From contig NC_030851.1 of NCBI RefSeq assembly GCF_000208745.1, positions 37,898,187-37,962,186 on the forward strand: a stretch of DNA of 64,000 nt, in the 5' to 3' direction. The translations under genes and the position numbers were made by a program. The first letter of the stretch is position 1. Each line of letters starts with the position of its first letter. This document shows positions 11,709 to 22,233 of this stretch, piece after piece. The notes below the pieces were generated by a model that worked only from the letters and a program-made list of their open reading frames with translations, had not been told where the DNA came from and did not search any database. The stretch comes from Theobroma cacao (lineage: Eukaryota > Streptophyta > Magnoliopsida > Malvales > Malvaceae).

Positions 11709-13091
11709 ATCATCTTGAAATCATATGGACCATATGGATTGCTAGGAATGAAATGGTGTTTAGGGGGAAAGCTTGGGATGGTAGTCAGATTCTAGAATTA
11801 GTCAAGGTTCGTATGGTGTGGCGGATTAAGGCCAAATGGCCAAAGATGAACTCCTCCATCAATGATTTAATTAGATGTTGTAATGATGGTGTGTTGTCAA
11901 AACCAACCAGGAAAGCCAAGAACTCCCCTTCTTGGTGAAAACCAAATGAAGGCTGGCTTAAATTTAACACTGACAAGGCAGCTTGAGGAAACCCTAGTGA
12001 GGTTGGTATTGGAAGCATCTTGAGGGATAATGCTGGTGTTATACTCATTCTGTTTTCAAAGTCTGTTGGCTATAATGACTCCAACATGGTAGAATTTGAA
12101 GAAGTTTAGGAACAGAAAGGAGAGGGAGAGAAAGAGGTTGAGAGAGATAGTAGACAAGAGAGGAAGAGAAAAAAACAAACATATAAGTTTTTGCATTTTT
12201 TTTCTGCTTGAGAACTTAGTTGGTTCTCCTCTCTTAAAATAGCTTACAAACCATATTATACAAAGAAACTTTGTCCAACAATAGGGAGAGATTATAAGGT
12301 CAACAATGGTGTATTAATCTTCTGAAATTGGTGCAACGTCTCTTTACAGAAAATATTGCAACACATGATACTAATCTTGCTGCTGATCTATTGCTGATTT
12401 GCTACTGGTTTGTGAGTGATTTGGTGCTGTTTTGTGATTGATTTACTGCTGATTTGTGGGAGATGATAGTGTTCTACAGAATTTATGGCTGTTAAAGAGG
12501 CAATTATGATCTTTTGCGCCTTAGCGTGGTCTGATGCTAAACTTGAGATTGAATGTGATTCATCGAAAGTGGTGAAATGGGTTCTTAACCTAACTATGGT
12601 GCCACGGAGGATGAGAAAACTTTGCATCCAAATCACAAACCTCCTCAAGAATGTAAGACAATGCTAGATAAAACACAGATTTTGCTCAGTTAATGACGAC
12701 GCTGATTGACTTGCGAAAGAGGGGGCCTCACGGTCTCAACGACTGTTGTGGGTTAATCCTGAACCGCCTCCCAATCAAGGTACTGGTTCTGGTTATGTGA
12801 TTGTGGAATTGTAAATGTTTTTGTTCTTGATTCTTCTGTGTGAATTCCTTGATCTGTTGGGATATTTTTTTGTAAGTTTACAACTTGATTGTTCGAGTAA
12901 CGGCATTTTTAGTGGGGTTGTTTTGACCCCAAGTCAGGGAGGATTTGTTGTTCACAAACAGTACATATAGGTGATTCTGAGAGGCAGAGATAGGCCTTTT
13001 CGAAATGTTGCTCTGCATTTTGTAATTATTGGTATTATTAATACAAACTACTATATCCATTTAAAAAAAAGAAAAAAAATCACCTTGAAAT
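11709..13091 (+). mobile_element. LINE B: 5'-truncated non-LTR retrotransposon
   Basis: This is the C-terminal end of a LINE ORF2. It reads WTIWIARNEMVF, then KPNEGWLKFNTD, GIGSILRDNAG and, after an insertion, ECDSSKVVKWVLN and LAKEGASRSQRLL, which together form an RNase H-like domain. Its 3' UTR ends in an A-rich tail (13062-13079). The element is flanked by a 13 bp target duplication with one mismatch (ATCATCTTGAAAT at 11709-11721, ATCACCTTGAAAT at 13079-13091). The reverse transcriptase and endonuclease are absent because of 5' truncation. Several in-frame stops show it is dead. A solo LTR (12097-12478) interrupts it. Confidence 0.8.
12097..12478. mobile_element. Solo LTR, 382 bp, inside LINE B
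   Basis: The insertion begins TGAAGAAG and ends TTCTACA, giving TG...CA termini with short near-inverted ends (TGAAGAA and TGTAGAA). It is flanked by a perfect 5 bp duplication GAATT (12092-12096 and 12479-12483). Removing the LTR and one GAATT joins the LINE B frame without a break (NMVEF to MAVKEA). A purine-rich run follows the start and TTATACAAAG lies near 12257. No internal retrotransposon sequence is present, so recombination between two LTRs is the likely origin. The family is not identified. Confidence 0.82.
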
Positions 13092-13234
13092 GTGAAAAAT
13101 GTGATTTTGTACATCAAGAGCTAATACAGCAGCACATTTTTTTTATAAGCCAAACTTTAGATATGCAATCCTAGTGTGCTACCTTTTACGATGCAAGGTA
13201 AAATTTAAAATCGTTGGTTTGATGTGAATAAAAG

Positions 13235-13870
13235 GGCGTATTCTGTAAGTCACCATAGATTGGGCACAAGCATTTGATTGTTGAATCTGATTCTAAGATA
13301 GCAATTTCATGGGTGCTAAATCACTTAAAGAAGCCATGGAAATGTTGGAAAATCTTTCAGCACGTTGACTTACTATGTGATGCAATCGAGAATGTAACAT
13401 TTAAACATGTTTTCCAAGAGGGCAATCCATGCGCTGATCAGCTTGCAAAGTAAGGTGTGAACCGCAATAATTTGTTCATAGTTTGGCTGTAGGTCTTGAC
13501 TCTGTTTTTAGTGGCATGGTGACATAAATCTATCTGATTTGTTTTCTGCAAGTGATATTCTCTGTCTGTATGGAACAGGCTATATTGTTCTTTACATCTT
13601 TGGCTTCAAGGTCTAGGTTCTATTTGCAATGCCTGATTGATTCGAGCTTTATGTTTATGGTTGTATTGCTTTTAATTTCTTTCCTTGTCCGTTTGAAAGG
13701 TGTTTCTTAAGTGGCCTACTGGCATTTACTATTGTTATGACAAGCATAAATCATTATTTTTAGGGGATATTGTGTTATAGCTTGTCAAACATTAGGTTGT
13801 ACTTATGCAATTCTCATTAATGAAATTTCATCAATAACTTAACAAAAAAAAAATAAAATAGGGCATATTT
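13235..13870 (+). mobile_element. LINE C: RNase H remnant with poly-A tail
   Basis: Reads LIVESDSKIAISWVLNHLKK, then FKHVFQEGNPCADQLAK, a typical LINE RNase H-like C-terminus, followed by about 400 bp of 3' UTR and an A-rich tail ending near 13858. Flanking sequences GGGCGTATTCT (about 13236) and GGGCATATTTT (about 13861) look like a target duplication with two transition differences. A TAA interrupts the frame directly after LAK. The 5' end is truncated just before the RNase H domain. Confidence 0.65.
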
Positions 13871-14107
13871 TACAACAGGTATGGCTGCCGGTGACCAACT
13901 AGATGACTGGTTATTCTTGTTGTCATAAGAAGGTCCCAGCTCTGTTGTTGGGTAGTATAGTGTTGGCTTCCTCCGGTGCAATGGAGTTTTATTTGTTAGG
14001 AAGTTAAATATGTCGTGGCTGGCTGTTTTGAATGCTAGAAACTGGGTAGAGTGTGCTGGTTTTTGTGTTGCTGAATGGTTTTCATTTAGTCTCGTTCACC
14101 GCTTCTT
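13871..14107. other. Spacer between LINE remnants
   Basis: Unique-looking sequence with no domain or repeat structure that I could recognise. Confidence 0.4.
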
Positions 14108-15100
14108 TCCTTTTTTTTTTTTCTTTTTTTGGCTCAAACAAGGTAAGTTTATCAATAAATAAGCAATAAAGCTTACAACATCTCATTATGATGTGACGAT
14201 TACACCATCAGATCCAGAAAGTATCACCTGATAGCAGTACAACATTATCAATTCAAAACATACAACTCCTCTGTACAATTTATACATTGACATATGGAAT
14301 AAGAAACTTGTCGTCTAAGACCCCCATAAACTGAAACAATCACATAATTCCTCTACCATCAGGCGTGGAAGAAGTTTGCTCAATCAACTCCCAATTTTGC
14401 CAAGGAATAAGCGAAGGAAGTTGCTTCTCTTAGTGCATGGATAATCTCTACATTTTAAATGTTTTGAATCAATCTGTTAATTTCACTGAATGCTCTCCTA
14501 TTCTCTCAGAGCCTTGATGAGGTGTTTAACACCCATGATATCGTGTTGAAGTTGGAATACATCTCTTAATTTCTACAAGTGTTTATCTTAGCAGCTAGCA
14601 GATATTACATGCTGATGCATGAGACTCAATTAAGCTTAGCTTTATTTTATCTTTTACTTGTAGTCAATTGTTATTGTTTATCCTTCTTTGCAAATGTTAG
14701 TTTACCACTTAGTATTATGGATCAGTTGTGTGCTGCATCCATTTGATGGGTAGTTGTCAGTTTCTAATTCCTTGTTTTCTAGGTTTTCTCTTTCTTGTAC
14801 TTAAGTTTGCGGAAACGAACAAATTATGAATGAAGTAACTGTTCTGTTTTTCATGTTGCTGCTCTGAAGCATTTTCCTTAGTTTCTTCACTTCATTGAAA
14901 AACATTATTTCTTATAAACTTCATTATACTGCAACAAATGCGTCTGATTCTATCATTAACGGAATCATGCCCTTCCAGAGGGAATTATTGACCATTTGAA
15001 AGGCTGTTTTAAAGGCCATCACCTCTGCTGCATTTGAATCAAGTATTCCCAAGGGACCAAACAATGGATCCCCGCTTCTGGATAAATGTGAGCATGATTA
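14108..15100 (-). mobile_element. LINE D: minus-strand RNase H remnant, split
   Basis: The poly-T run at about 14108-14130 is the minus-strand 3' poly-A tail. Reading the minus strand, GPLGILDSNAAEVMAFKTAF and PLMIESDAFVAV lie at about 15075-14943, and TISWVLN, then HALREATSFAYSLAKLGVD, resume at about 14543-14375. These are consecutive parts of a LINE RNase H-like domain, separated by about 400 bp of unrelated AT-rich DNA (about 14544-14942). Several stops are present. The element may extend further toward 15370, but the frame decays there. Confidence 0.65.
14544..14942. mobile_element. ~400 bp insertion within LINE D, type unknown
   Basis: This block sits between two adjacent parts of the LINE D RNase H frame. 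Near its ends are TGAAGTT (14547) and AACTTCA (14917-14923), a 7 bp inverted pair as expected of LTR termini. No clean 5 bp target duplication fits those ends, and the best candidate duplication is a degenerate TATCA/TATAA. It is either a decayed solo LTR or another short element. Confidence 0.4.
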
Positions 15101-15381
15101 AGTGTTTGTGTGGGCTGATAGTGGCTAAAACTGATGTATTGCTGGCAGATTTTGATGTCTTGGTTGTTTTGTTGACTCTGTTCTGGCTCTCTGGTTGTAT
15201 GTAAGCAGTTTTATCAAAGGAAATCTTATGTTTTTCAAAGAAGAAAACTCCTGGAATATATGTGATTAAATTTGCCTTTGCCCATACAATTTTTAAAATA
15301 TTCATCAGGCCCTGGAGGCAGCAAATAAACAAAAACAAAAACAAAATACCAATTAAAGAGCGGATCCTTTTCCTTTTAGTT

Positions 15382-15899
15382 TGTTGAAATCTGGTGCTTT
15401 ATTTTGCAGTAACAGAGGTGATGAATCTCGACAAGTTCAAATGGAAGAAGACTTTAGCTGCCGTTTTATTTCTTTACCTATGTTGTTTGGCATCTTTAGC
15501 TTGTCTAATTTTTACTGTCTCTTTGTCTGTGGTTATTTACTTTTCCCACATGCTAGAATTCAGGTTTTAGTTCATTGTATTTCTTCTAAAACTACATCGT
15601 TTGAGTAGTTGAGAAATAACTAGTGGCAGGAAATATCTCACCATTCCCATAGCATCTAGAGGGTTGGAATGCCAAGTGGTTGCTTAACCAGCTGGTTCCT
15701 TCTATTTTTTTTCTCTTTCTTTCATCATGTATATAAAGTTGGTTACTGAGTATATGAAATTAGCTATGCACACTGTTTTTGTGTTGACCCAAAATTTTCT
15801 CTTTCCTCTTATTTGATTATTCTCTCTGGCTCTCTTTCATCTCTATTCTTCATATTTCCAATTTTTATCAAATCTCTAAAATGGTATCAAAGCAGACCT
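15382..15899 (+). repeat. 5' LTR of the copia element
   Basis: Starts TGTTGAAATCTGG and aligns along its length with 21003-21507. It contains TATATAAAG near 15730, a plausible TATA box, in the same position as in the 3' LTR. It ends just before the primer-binding site. It is about 13 bp longer than the 3' LTR. The open frame 15381-15608 lies wholly within it and is not a gene. Confidence 0.9.
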
Positions 15900-15901
15900 A
15901 A

Positions 15902-15916
15902 GGATATTAAGGGACT
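15902..15916 (+). promoter_or_regulatory. Primer-binding site (initiator Met-tRNA type)
   Basis: TGGTATCAAAGCAGA directly follows the 5' LTR. This is the common plant copia primer-binding sequence complementary to initiator methionine tRNA, here with slight divergence from TGGTATCAGAGC. Confidence 0.85.
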
Positions 15917-17237
15917 GACTCGTTATTTTTTAAACTTTTTTATTTGATTACTGTGTACCCCTTTATCATTTCTTCATGGCATTTAGCTGGTTTCAACACA
16001 CCAGCTCCTTTACCATTCGCAGGGAAGAACTATTAATACTAGGCAGTCAAAATGAAGGCATACCTCAAAGCTTTTGATCCGTGAGATGTGGTTGAAACAG
16101 GAGGAGAACCACTAGCAATGAGGCATGCAAATCCAACTATTGCTCAGATCAAGCAAAGCACTCTGAGGAAGTTGCCAAAAGGTATAAAGCACTATGTTCT
16201 TTACATTCAGCTGTTTTAGAAACTGTGTTTTCTAGGATTATGCATACTAATAGTCCTAGGAAAGTGTGGGATTTGTTAAGAATTGAGTTTCAAGGTAGTG
16301 AGAGAACAAGGCAGATGTAAGCTTTGAATCTTCAACGAAAATTTAAGATGTTGAGGGTGAAAGAAGAAGAGACTGTTCAAGAGTTTTCTAAAAAACTCAT
16401 GAAGCTGGTAAATCAGCTTAGACTTTTGAGGGAAGAGTTAACTGGAAAACATACTGCTATCAAGGTATTAGTCGGTTTGCCAGAAAGGTTTGATAGCAAG
16501 ATTTCTTCCCTAGAAGAGTTAAGAGATATTACTAGACTTATTTAAGTGAGCTCATCAATGCTTTAAAAGCTCAGGAACAGAGAAAGGCTTTTAGAGAGGA
16601 AGACTATACTAATAGTGCTTTGGTTGCTAGGACTAAAAATCTTAAGCTAGACAATAACAGTTCTAAGAGAAGTGAGCTAGATAGGAAGGATAAAGAGAAG
16701 AAAAATTTTGACAATAAACCTGGAAAACAAAAACAAAAATACCAACCTTACACACTGCAAGAAGACTACTTACTCAGCCAAGTATTGTTAGTACAGACTT
16801 ATGGTACGTTTGGTTGGCGGAATAGATAAAAATGGAATAAAATAGTTATTATGTGGGAATACAATGAGGTGGAAATAGAATAGAATAGTTATTACTTAGT
16901 TTGGTATGACAAAGAGAATAGAACAGGAATAATTATTATGACTTATTATAGTGTTTGGTTGGTAACAATAATTTTGAAATAAGAAAAGGATAGAAAATAA
17001 AAAGACAAAAACACCCTTTATTATTTATGTGACATTTTATTTTTATTAGATTTTTTAAATATTAATAATCTAGAATTTAATTAAAATATTAATAATAAAT
17101 CATTTAAATATTAACATTTATTTAATTTAAATATTATTATGATTAATTTTTATTTTATTTTATTTTTAAAATATTAATAATTGATAATTTATTTAAAATA
17201 TTAATAATTGATAATTTTAATATTAATATTTATTTAT

Positions 17238-17494
17238 NNNNNNNNNNNNNNNNNNNNNNNNNNNNNNNNNNNNNNNNNNNNNNNNNNNNNNNNNNNNNNN
17301 NNNNNNNNNNNNNNNNNNNNNNNNNNNNNNNNNNNNNNNNNNNNNNNNNNNNNNNNNNNNNNNNNNNNNNNNNNNNNNNNNNNNNNNNNNNNNNNNNNNN
17401 NNNNNNNNNNNNNNNNNNNNNNNNNNNNNNNNNNNNNNNNNNNNNNNNNNNNNNNNNNNNNNNNNNNNNNNNNNNNNNNNNNNNNNNNNNNNNN
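17238..17494. other. Assembly gap, 257 N
   Basis: A run of N within the AT-rich interior of the Harbinger-like element. The flanking sequence is low-complexity TATTAATATT repeats, which explains the failed assembly. The real gap length may differ from the number of N. Confidence 0.99.
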
Positions 17495-17736
17495 TTATAT
17501 TTTGATTATTTTATTTTTGAATATTAATAATTTATATTTTTATTTAAAATATTAATACTTGAGAATTTAAATATTAATATTTTATTATAATTTAAATATT
17601 TAAATATTTATTAAAAATTGAAATCAAGTGAGAGAAAGAGGAGAGAGAAAAAATAATATTTTATTACTAATAAAGTTGTAAATTTTCAAACTTGTAAGGG
17701 GTATTTTTGTCTTTATTAATTTTAAATTTATTCCTC

Positions 17737-17790
17737 AACCATGGAATAGCTAATACCATGGGGGAGGATGGTATTAGCTATTCCTTGGTT
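17737..17790. repeat. 22 bp-arm hairpin in the Harbinger-like element
   Basis: The arms at 17737-17758 and 17769-17790 are inverted complements at 21 of 22 positions around a 10 base loop (core AATAGCTAATACCA). Transcription through it would give a strong stem-loop. Confidence 0.85.
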
Positions 17791-20700
17791 TTGAAGGATT
17801 TTGAAGAATAACCATTCCATAGGAATGGCTATTCCTTGGATCATTTTTCAACCAAACAAAGGAATAAAAATTCCTTGGGAATAAAGGAGGAATGGCTTAG
17901 CCATTCCCCCAACCAAACATGCTATTAATGTTAAGTGTAGGGCTTGCCATCAACTTGGTCATGTGGAAAGAGTGTGCAAGAACAAGGGTTCAAGCTTAAA
18001 TGAGAAGGCTACAGTGGCTAAACATGTGGAAGAGTCTAATGAAGTGTTGTTTATGGCAAGGATGGTTGATGAATCAGCTAGAAAAAAAGTTTGGTTAATT
18101 GATAGTGGTTGCTCGTATCACATGACTGGTGATGAGAGCCAATTTACAACTTTAGATAAAAGCTTTAAGGCTAAGGTTGAGATTGGTAATGGGGTATTTC
18201 TAGAGATAGTTGGTACAAGAACTGTAGCTGTGGAGATTGACTCTGGTTATAAGTATATAACCAATGTTTATTTGGTTCCAGATGCTAATCAGAACCTCCT
18301 GAGTGTTGGTCAACTCACAGAAAACCATTATGTTTTGTTATTTAAAGATAGATATTGTACTATTTTTTATCCTAAAGGAGATGAAGTGTTAACAGTAGAA
18401 ATGAAAAACAAATGCTATCCAATTGCCTGGAAGCATACTGAACACAAAGTTTTTGTTAGTTCAGTTGTTGATTATGAGCTATGGCACAGGAGGTTAGGGC
18501 ACATTAATTATAATTCATTACAGAAGATGTCATCACAAGAGTCAGTAAAGGGTTTGCCAAGGATAACCAAACATGTAACAGTGTGTGGAATCTATCAATA
18601 TGAGAAACAAAGTAGGTTTTCATTTCCAAAGGAAATGAAATGGAAAGCAACAGAGAAATTGCAGTTGATTCACACTGATTTGGGAGGACCTATGAATATT
18701 CCTTCCTTAGGAGGAAGTAGATATTTTCTGCTATTCAGTGATGATGTTACCATGTACAGTTGGATTTTGTTTTTGAAATTTAAGTCAGAAGCTTTGCCTT
18801 GCTTTGTGAAGGTCAAGAAGCAGGTTGAGAATCAAGTATCTAAGTCCATTAAAATAATGAGGAGTAATAATGGAAAAGAATTCACTGCCTCCGAGTTTGA
18901 AAAGTTCTTATCTCAAGTTGGAGTAATTCATCAGTTGAGTTGACTGTACCCTATAATCCTCAGTAGAATGGGGTAGTTGAAAGGAGGAACAAAACTATTA
19001 TAGAAATGGCAAGGTGCTTACTCTACCAATTTGGGCTGAAGCTACAAGTACTGCAAATTATCTGCTAAACAGATCACAAACAAGAGTGCTAGAGAACAAG
19101 ACAGCATATGAAGCCTGGTTTGGTTATAAACTAAGTGTTCTGTATATCAAGGTATTTGGCAGTGTTTGTTATGCGAAAACACCAGATAGCAGAAGAACTA
19201 AGCTTGATGAGAAAAGCATTTTGGCAATATTTATAGGCTATACTGACATTACTAAAGGCTATAAGCTCTATAATATTGAGACAAAGTAGATTTTTGTCAA
19301 CAAAGACATTAGATTTGATGAGCAGTCATGGTAGAACTGGGATAAGCTGGTTGTTAAGAGTTTTGGTAGTTCTAGTCAGACATTAGTGGATGAGCAGTGT
19401 GAGATTGACAGTGATGAGGATATAGAAGCAGAACATTTGGCAGTCAGGGGTACTAGATCTTTACAGGACATATATGCAAGATGTAATGTGGCAGTTGTAA
19501 AACCTACCTGTTACTATGAAGCAGCAAAAGATACTAGATGGCTAAAAGCTACAGAGCAGGAAATGCAAATGAAAGAAAAAAAATGGCACTTGAATATTGG
19601 TAGATAAGCCAGCAGATCAACACATCATAGGTGTCAAGTGGATCTACAAAATCAAGCTCAATGCAGATGGTACTGTCAACAAGTTTAAAGCCAAACTAGT
19701 AGTGAAAGGGTACTCATAAATATATGGTATTGACTATTGTGAGACCTTTGCTCCAGTAGTAAGACATGATACCATAAGACTCCTCTCTGCCTTAATTGCT
19801 TGAGAAGGATGGAAAATCCTTTATCTAGATGTTAGATCAGCTTTTTTGAATGGTTATCTGTGTGAGGATATATACATCCAGCAACTGGAAGGCTTCATAA
19901 AACCAGGTACTGAAGGAAAGGTATGCAAACTTGTGAAAGCATTGTATGGTTTGAAGTAGGCTCCAAGAGCCTGGTATGATTGAATAGATGCATTTCTTAT
20001 TACAAAAGGTTTTGTTAGAAGTCCAAATGAACCTACCGTGTATTTGTACAAGTCAGCTGAGACAGCTGTGGTTATAATCTCTTTATATATTGATGATCTT
20101 TTGATAACTAGTTTGGATGATACCACTGTGACAGAATGCAAGAGTAAGTTGATGGCAGAAATTGAAATGACAGATTTAGATGAAATGCATTATTTTCTAG
20201 GTATGCAGTTCATACAACACTCGGCGTTTATTTGTATTCATCAAGGCAAATATGCTATTGAGTTGTTAAAAAGGTTTCATATGAAAAACAGTAAGGCAGT
20301 AGAGACACCTCTTGCTGCTAATTGCAAATTAAGTAAGGATGATGGAGCTTTTGAGGTTGCAACTTCTAACTACAAAAGCATTGTTGGAAGTTTATTGTAT
20401 TTAACTGCTTCATGACCTGATTTGATGTCTCCAGCCAGTTTATTGTCCAGGTTTATGCAGAAACCATCTTAGATTCATTTTTCTGCTGCTAAGAGAGTCT
20501 TAAGATACATTAAAGGAACAGTCAATTATGGTTTAAAGTTTGAAAAGTAAATAGTGGAGATTTGATTGGCTATTATGATAGTGATTGGGCTGGAAGCTTA
20601 AATGATTCAAGAAGTACTGGAGGTTACTGCTTCTCTTTTGGCACTGTAATCTTCTCATGGAACTCTAAGAAACAAGAGATGGTTGCTTAATCCTCAGCTG

Positions 20701-20992
20701 CAGTTGCTGCAAACCAAGCTATATGGATCAAGAAGATTTTGGGAGATTTGGGATTTGAGCAGAAGATAGGAACTCCATTAATGATCGATAACAAATCAGC
20801 TATTTCCATTGCTAAAAATCCTGTTCATCATGGAAGGACAAAACACATCAAGGTGAAATTTCACTTTATTAGAGATGCAGTAAAAGATGATGAGATTGTT
20901 GTTATTCACTGTGGAACAAATGATCAGGTAGCTGATGTTTTCACTAAGTTTCTTACACTGAGAGCTTTACTGGGAGTCTGCAAAAGGAACAC

Positions 20993-21002
20993 CAAGGAGG
21001 TG
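20993..21002 (+). promoter_or_regulatory. Polypurine tract of the copia element
   Basis: AAGGAGGTG lies immediately before the TGTTGAAAT start of the 3' LTR, the expected position of the plus-strand primer tract. It is shorter and less pure than the usual GGGGGAG form. Confidence 0.6.
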
Positions 21003-21507
21003 TGTTGAAATCTGGTGCTTTATTTTGTAGTATCAGAGGTGATGAATCTTGACAAGTTCAAATAGAAGAAGACTTTAGCTGCCATTTTATTTCTTTACCT
21101 ATGTCGATTGGTGTCTTTACCTTGTCTAATTTGTACTTTCACTTTGTCTATCTGCTATGGTTATTTACTTTTCTCACGTGCCAGAATTCAGGTCTTAGTT
21201 CATTGTATTTCTTCCAAAATTACATCGTTTGTATAGTTGAGAAATGACTAGTGGCAGGAAATATCTCACCATTCCCATTGCATCTTGAAGGTTGGAATGC
21301 CAAGTGGTTGCTTAACCAGCTGGTACATTTTATTTTTTTTCTCTTTCTTCCATCATGTATATAAAGTTGGTTACTGAGTATATGAGATTGGCTATACACA
21401 TTGTTTTTGTGCTGACCCAAAATTTTCTCTTTCCTCTCATTCGATTATTCTCTCTGACTCTCTTTCATCCCTGTTCTTCATACTTTCAGTTTTTATCAAA
21501 TCTTCAA
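21003..21507 (+). repeat. 3' LTR of the copia element
   Basis: Aligns with 15382-15899 throughout, with scattered substitutions and indels. It is followed by the second copy of the TAGTT target duplication at 21508-21512. Confidence 0.9.
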
Positions 21508-21512
21508 TAGTT

Positions 21513-22233
21513 TCCCCTTTGTTTTGGCTATTCAAACTTAATCAATCAATTCAAGGCATTGATTTCCACACTAATTGACTAGTGACTACATTTAGGTGGC
21601 AGCTAGGATCCACGGCCATGCACCTTTCCGTCGAATGCCACAATTGCACAGTATTTTATTTGTAAGTTTGCCTTAGTTTGGCAAAGAATTGCATAAATAA
21701 TAGAGGTCAGTCCCTGAAAAAGAGAAGATCCCACCACCATTACCATATATAATTAGTTAAAGGGAAAAAGTGTAGTAACAATTGTTTTGCTAAGTTCAAA
21801 CAAAAAAAAAAAAGAATTGCTTTGCTAAAGCTGAAACACACAAGGACATGAAACAGATAGAAACCAGATGCATGTTTTCTGCAAAGTTTGTCAGCAATGG
21901 GGGCAGATACCTTCTATAATAATATATGTACAACTGTCGTTCTTATGCTTGAAGCCATTTATATGGTCCACTATAGGATCGGACATACCTAAAAGAAAAG
22001 TAGTGATTAAATTGCAAATAAATTGCTTGGTTGACTAATGATCGGAGTAATTCTGCAAGTGCTTAATTTGATTTTGTTAACCGGCCTTCCAATATTGTTG
22101 TGATCCTACGTACGTACTTAGGCACCCTGTTGAATCTAAAGTATGATCAGCACAATTAAATACTTAAGGATTATGAGCATGATCAGTTTAAAAGCAAATT
22201 ATTTTAAAGGCTACACTACTTCTCATATAGGGT
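21513..22233. other. Intergenic DNA
   Basis: AT-rich sequence between the copia element and a MITE-like repeat. No gene, domain or structured RNA could be supported. Confidence 0.5.

Larger units (their letters stand above)
11588..13190 (+). pseudogene. LINE A: RNase H fragments, split by LINE B
   Basis: Frames before 11709 read FFAIKEAFMIF and then SDSTKVVKW, the hallmark of the RNase H-like domain at the C-terminus of plant LINE ORF2. The frame just after 13091 resembles the next part of that domain (RANTAAH, as in the usual REAN..AD..LA motif). The piece between is LINE B, bounded by a target duplication. LINE A is heavily decayed with frameshifts and stops and lacks reverse transcriptase and endonuclease regions. 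Confidence 0.55.
16802..17924. mobile_element. PIF/Harbinger-like (Tourist-type) element inside gag
   Basis: The insertion is bounded by TTA at 16799-16801 and 17925-17927, the target duplication of PIF/Harbinger elements. Its ends are TGGTACGTTTGGTTGG and, inverted, TAGCATGTTTGGTTGG, imperfect terminal inverted repeats with 11 identical inner bases. The interior is very AT-rich with repeated AAATATTAATAATT-like words and includes the assembly gap, so the true length is uncertain (1123 bases as given). No transposase is visible. Nearby subterminal GGAATAG/CTATTCC words occur on both sides. The insertion separates upstream gag from the zinc knuckle. Confidence 0.82.
16051..21000 (+). pseudogene. 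Copia gag-pol remnant
   Basis: Gag begins MKAYLKAFDP near 16051 and soon meets stops; 16324-16545 matches the copia gag core (KMLRVKEEETVQEFSKKL). A CCHC zinc knuckle (CRACHQLGHVERVC) starts at 17936. Protease (LIDSGCSYHM, DSGC active site) and the pre-integrase and integrase regions follow in the 17963-18943 frame, then reverse transcriptase with YIDD at 20086-20097, then RNase H to about 21006. Lesions include TAG in the conserved PQ-NG motif (18964), stops after GYS, GLK and WYD in reverse transcriptase, and a frameshift near 20550. The integrase catalytic Asp of S-D-N-G is Asn (codon 18866-18868) and a zinc-finger Cys is Tyr (18593-18595). It cannot encode an active polyprotein. Confidence 0.92.
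15382..21507 (+). mobile_element. Ty1/copia LTR retrotransposon, defective
   Basis: Complete outline of one element: 5' LTR, primer-binding site, gag-pol remnants, polypurine tract and 3' LTR, in copia order (protease and integrase before reverse transcriptase and RNase H). A perfect 5 bp target duplication TAGTT flanks it (15377-15381 and 21508-21512). The coding part has many stops and frameshifts, and a Harbinger-like element is inserted in gag. The LTRs differ by clear substitutions and indels, so the insertion is old. Confidence 0.93.

Noticed and set aside
17208..17555. 115-codon frame across the N run
   Set aside because: An artefact of translating through the assembly gap in AT-rich sequence.
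20038..20415. Reverse transcriptase with YIDD as a viral insertion
   Set aside because: Domain order, LTRs, Met-tRNA primer site and target duplication identify an ordinary Ty1/copia retrotransposon.
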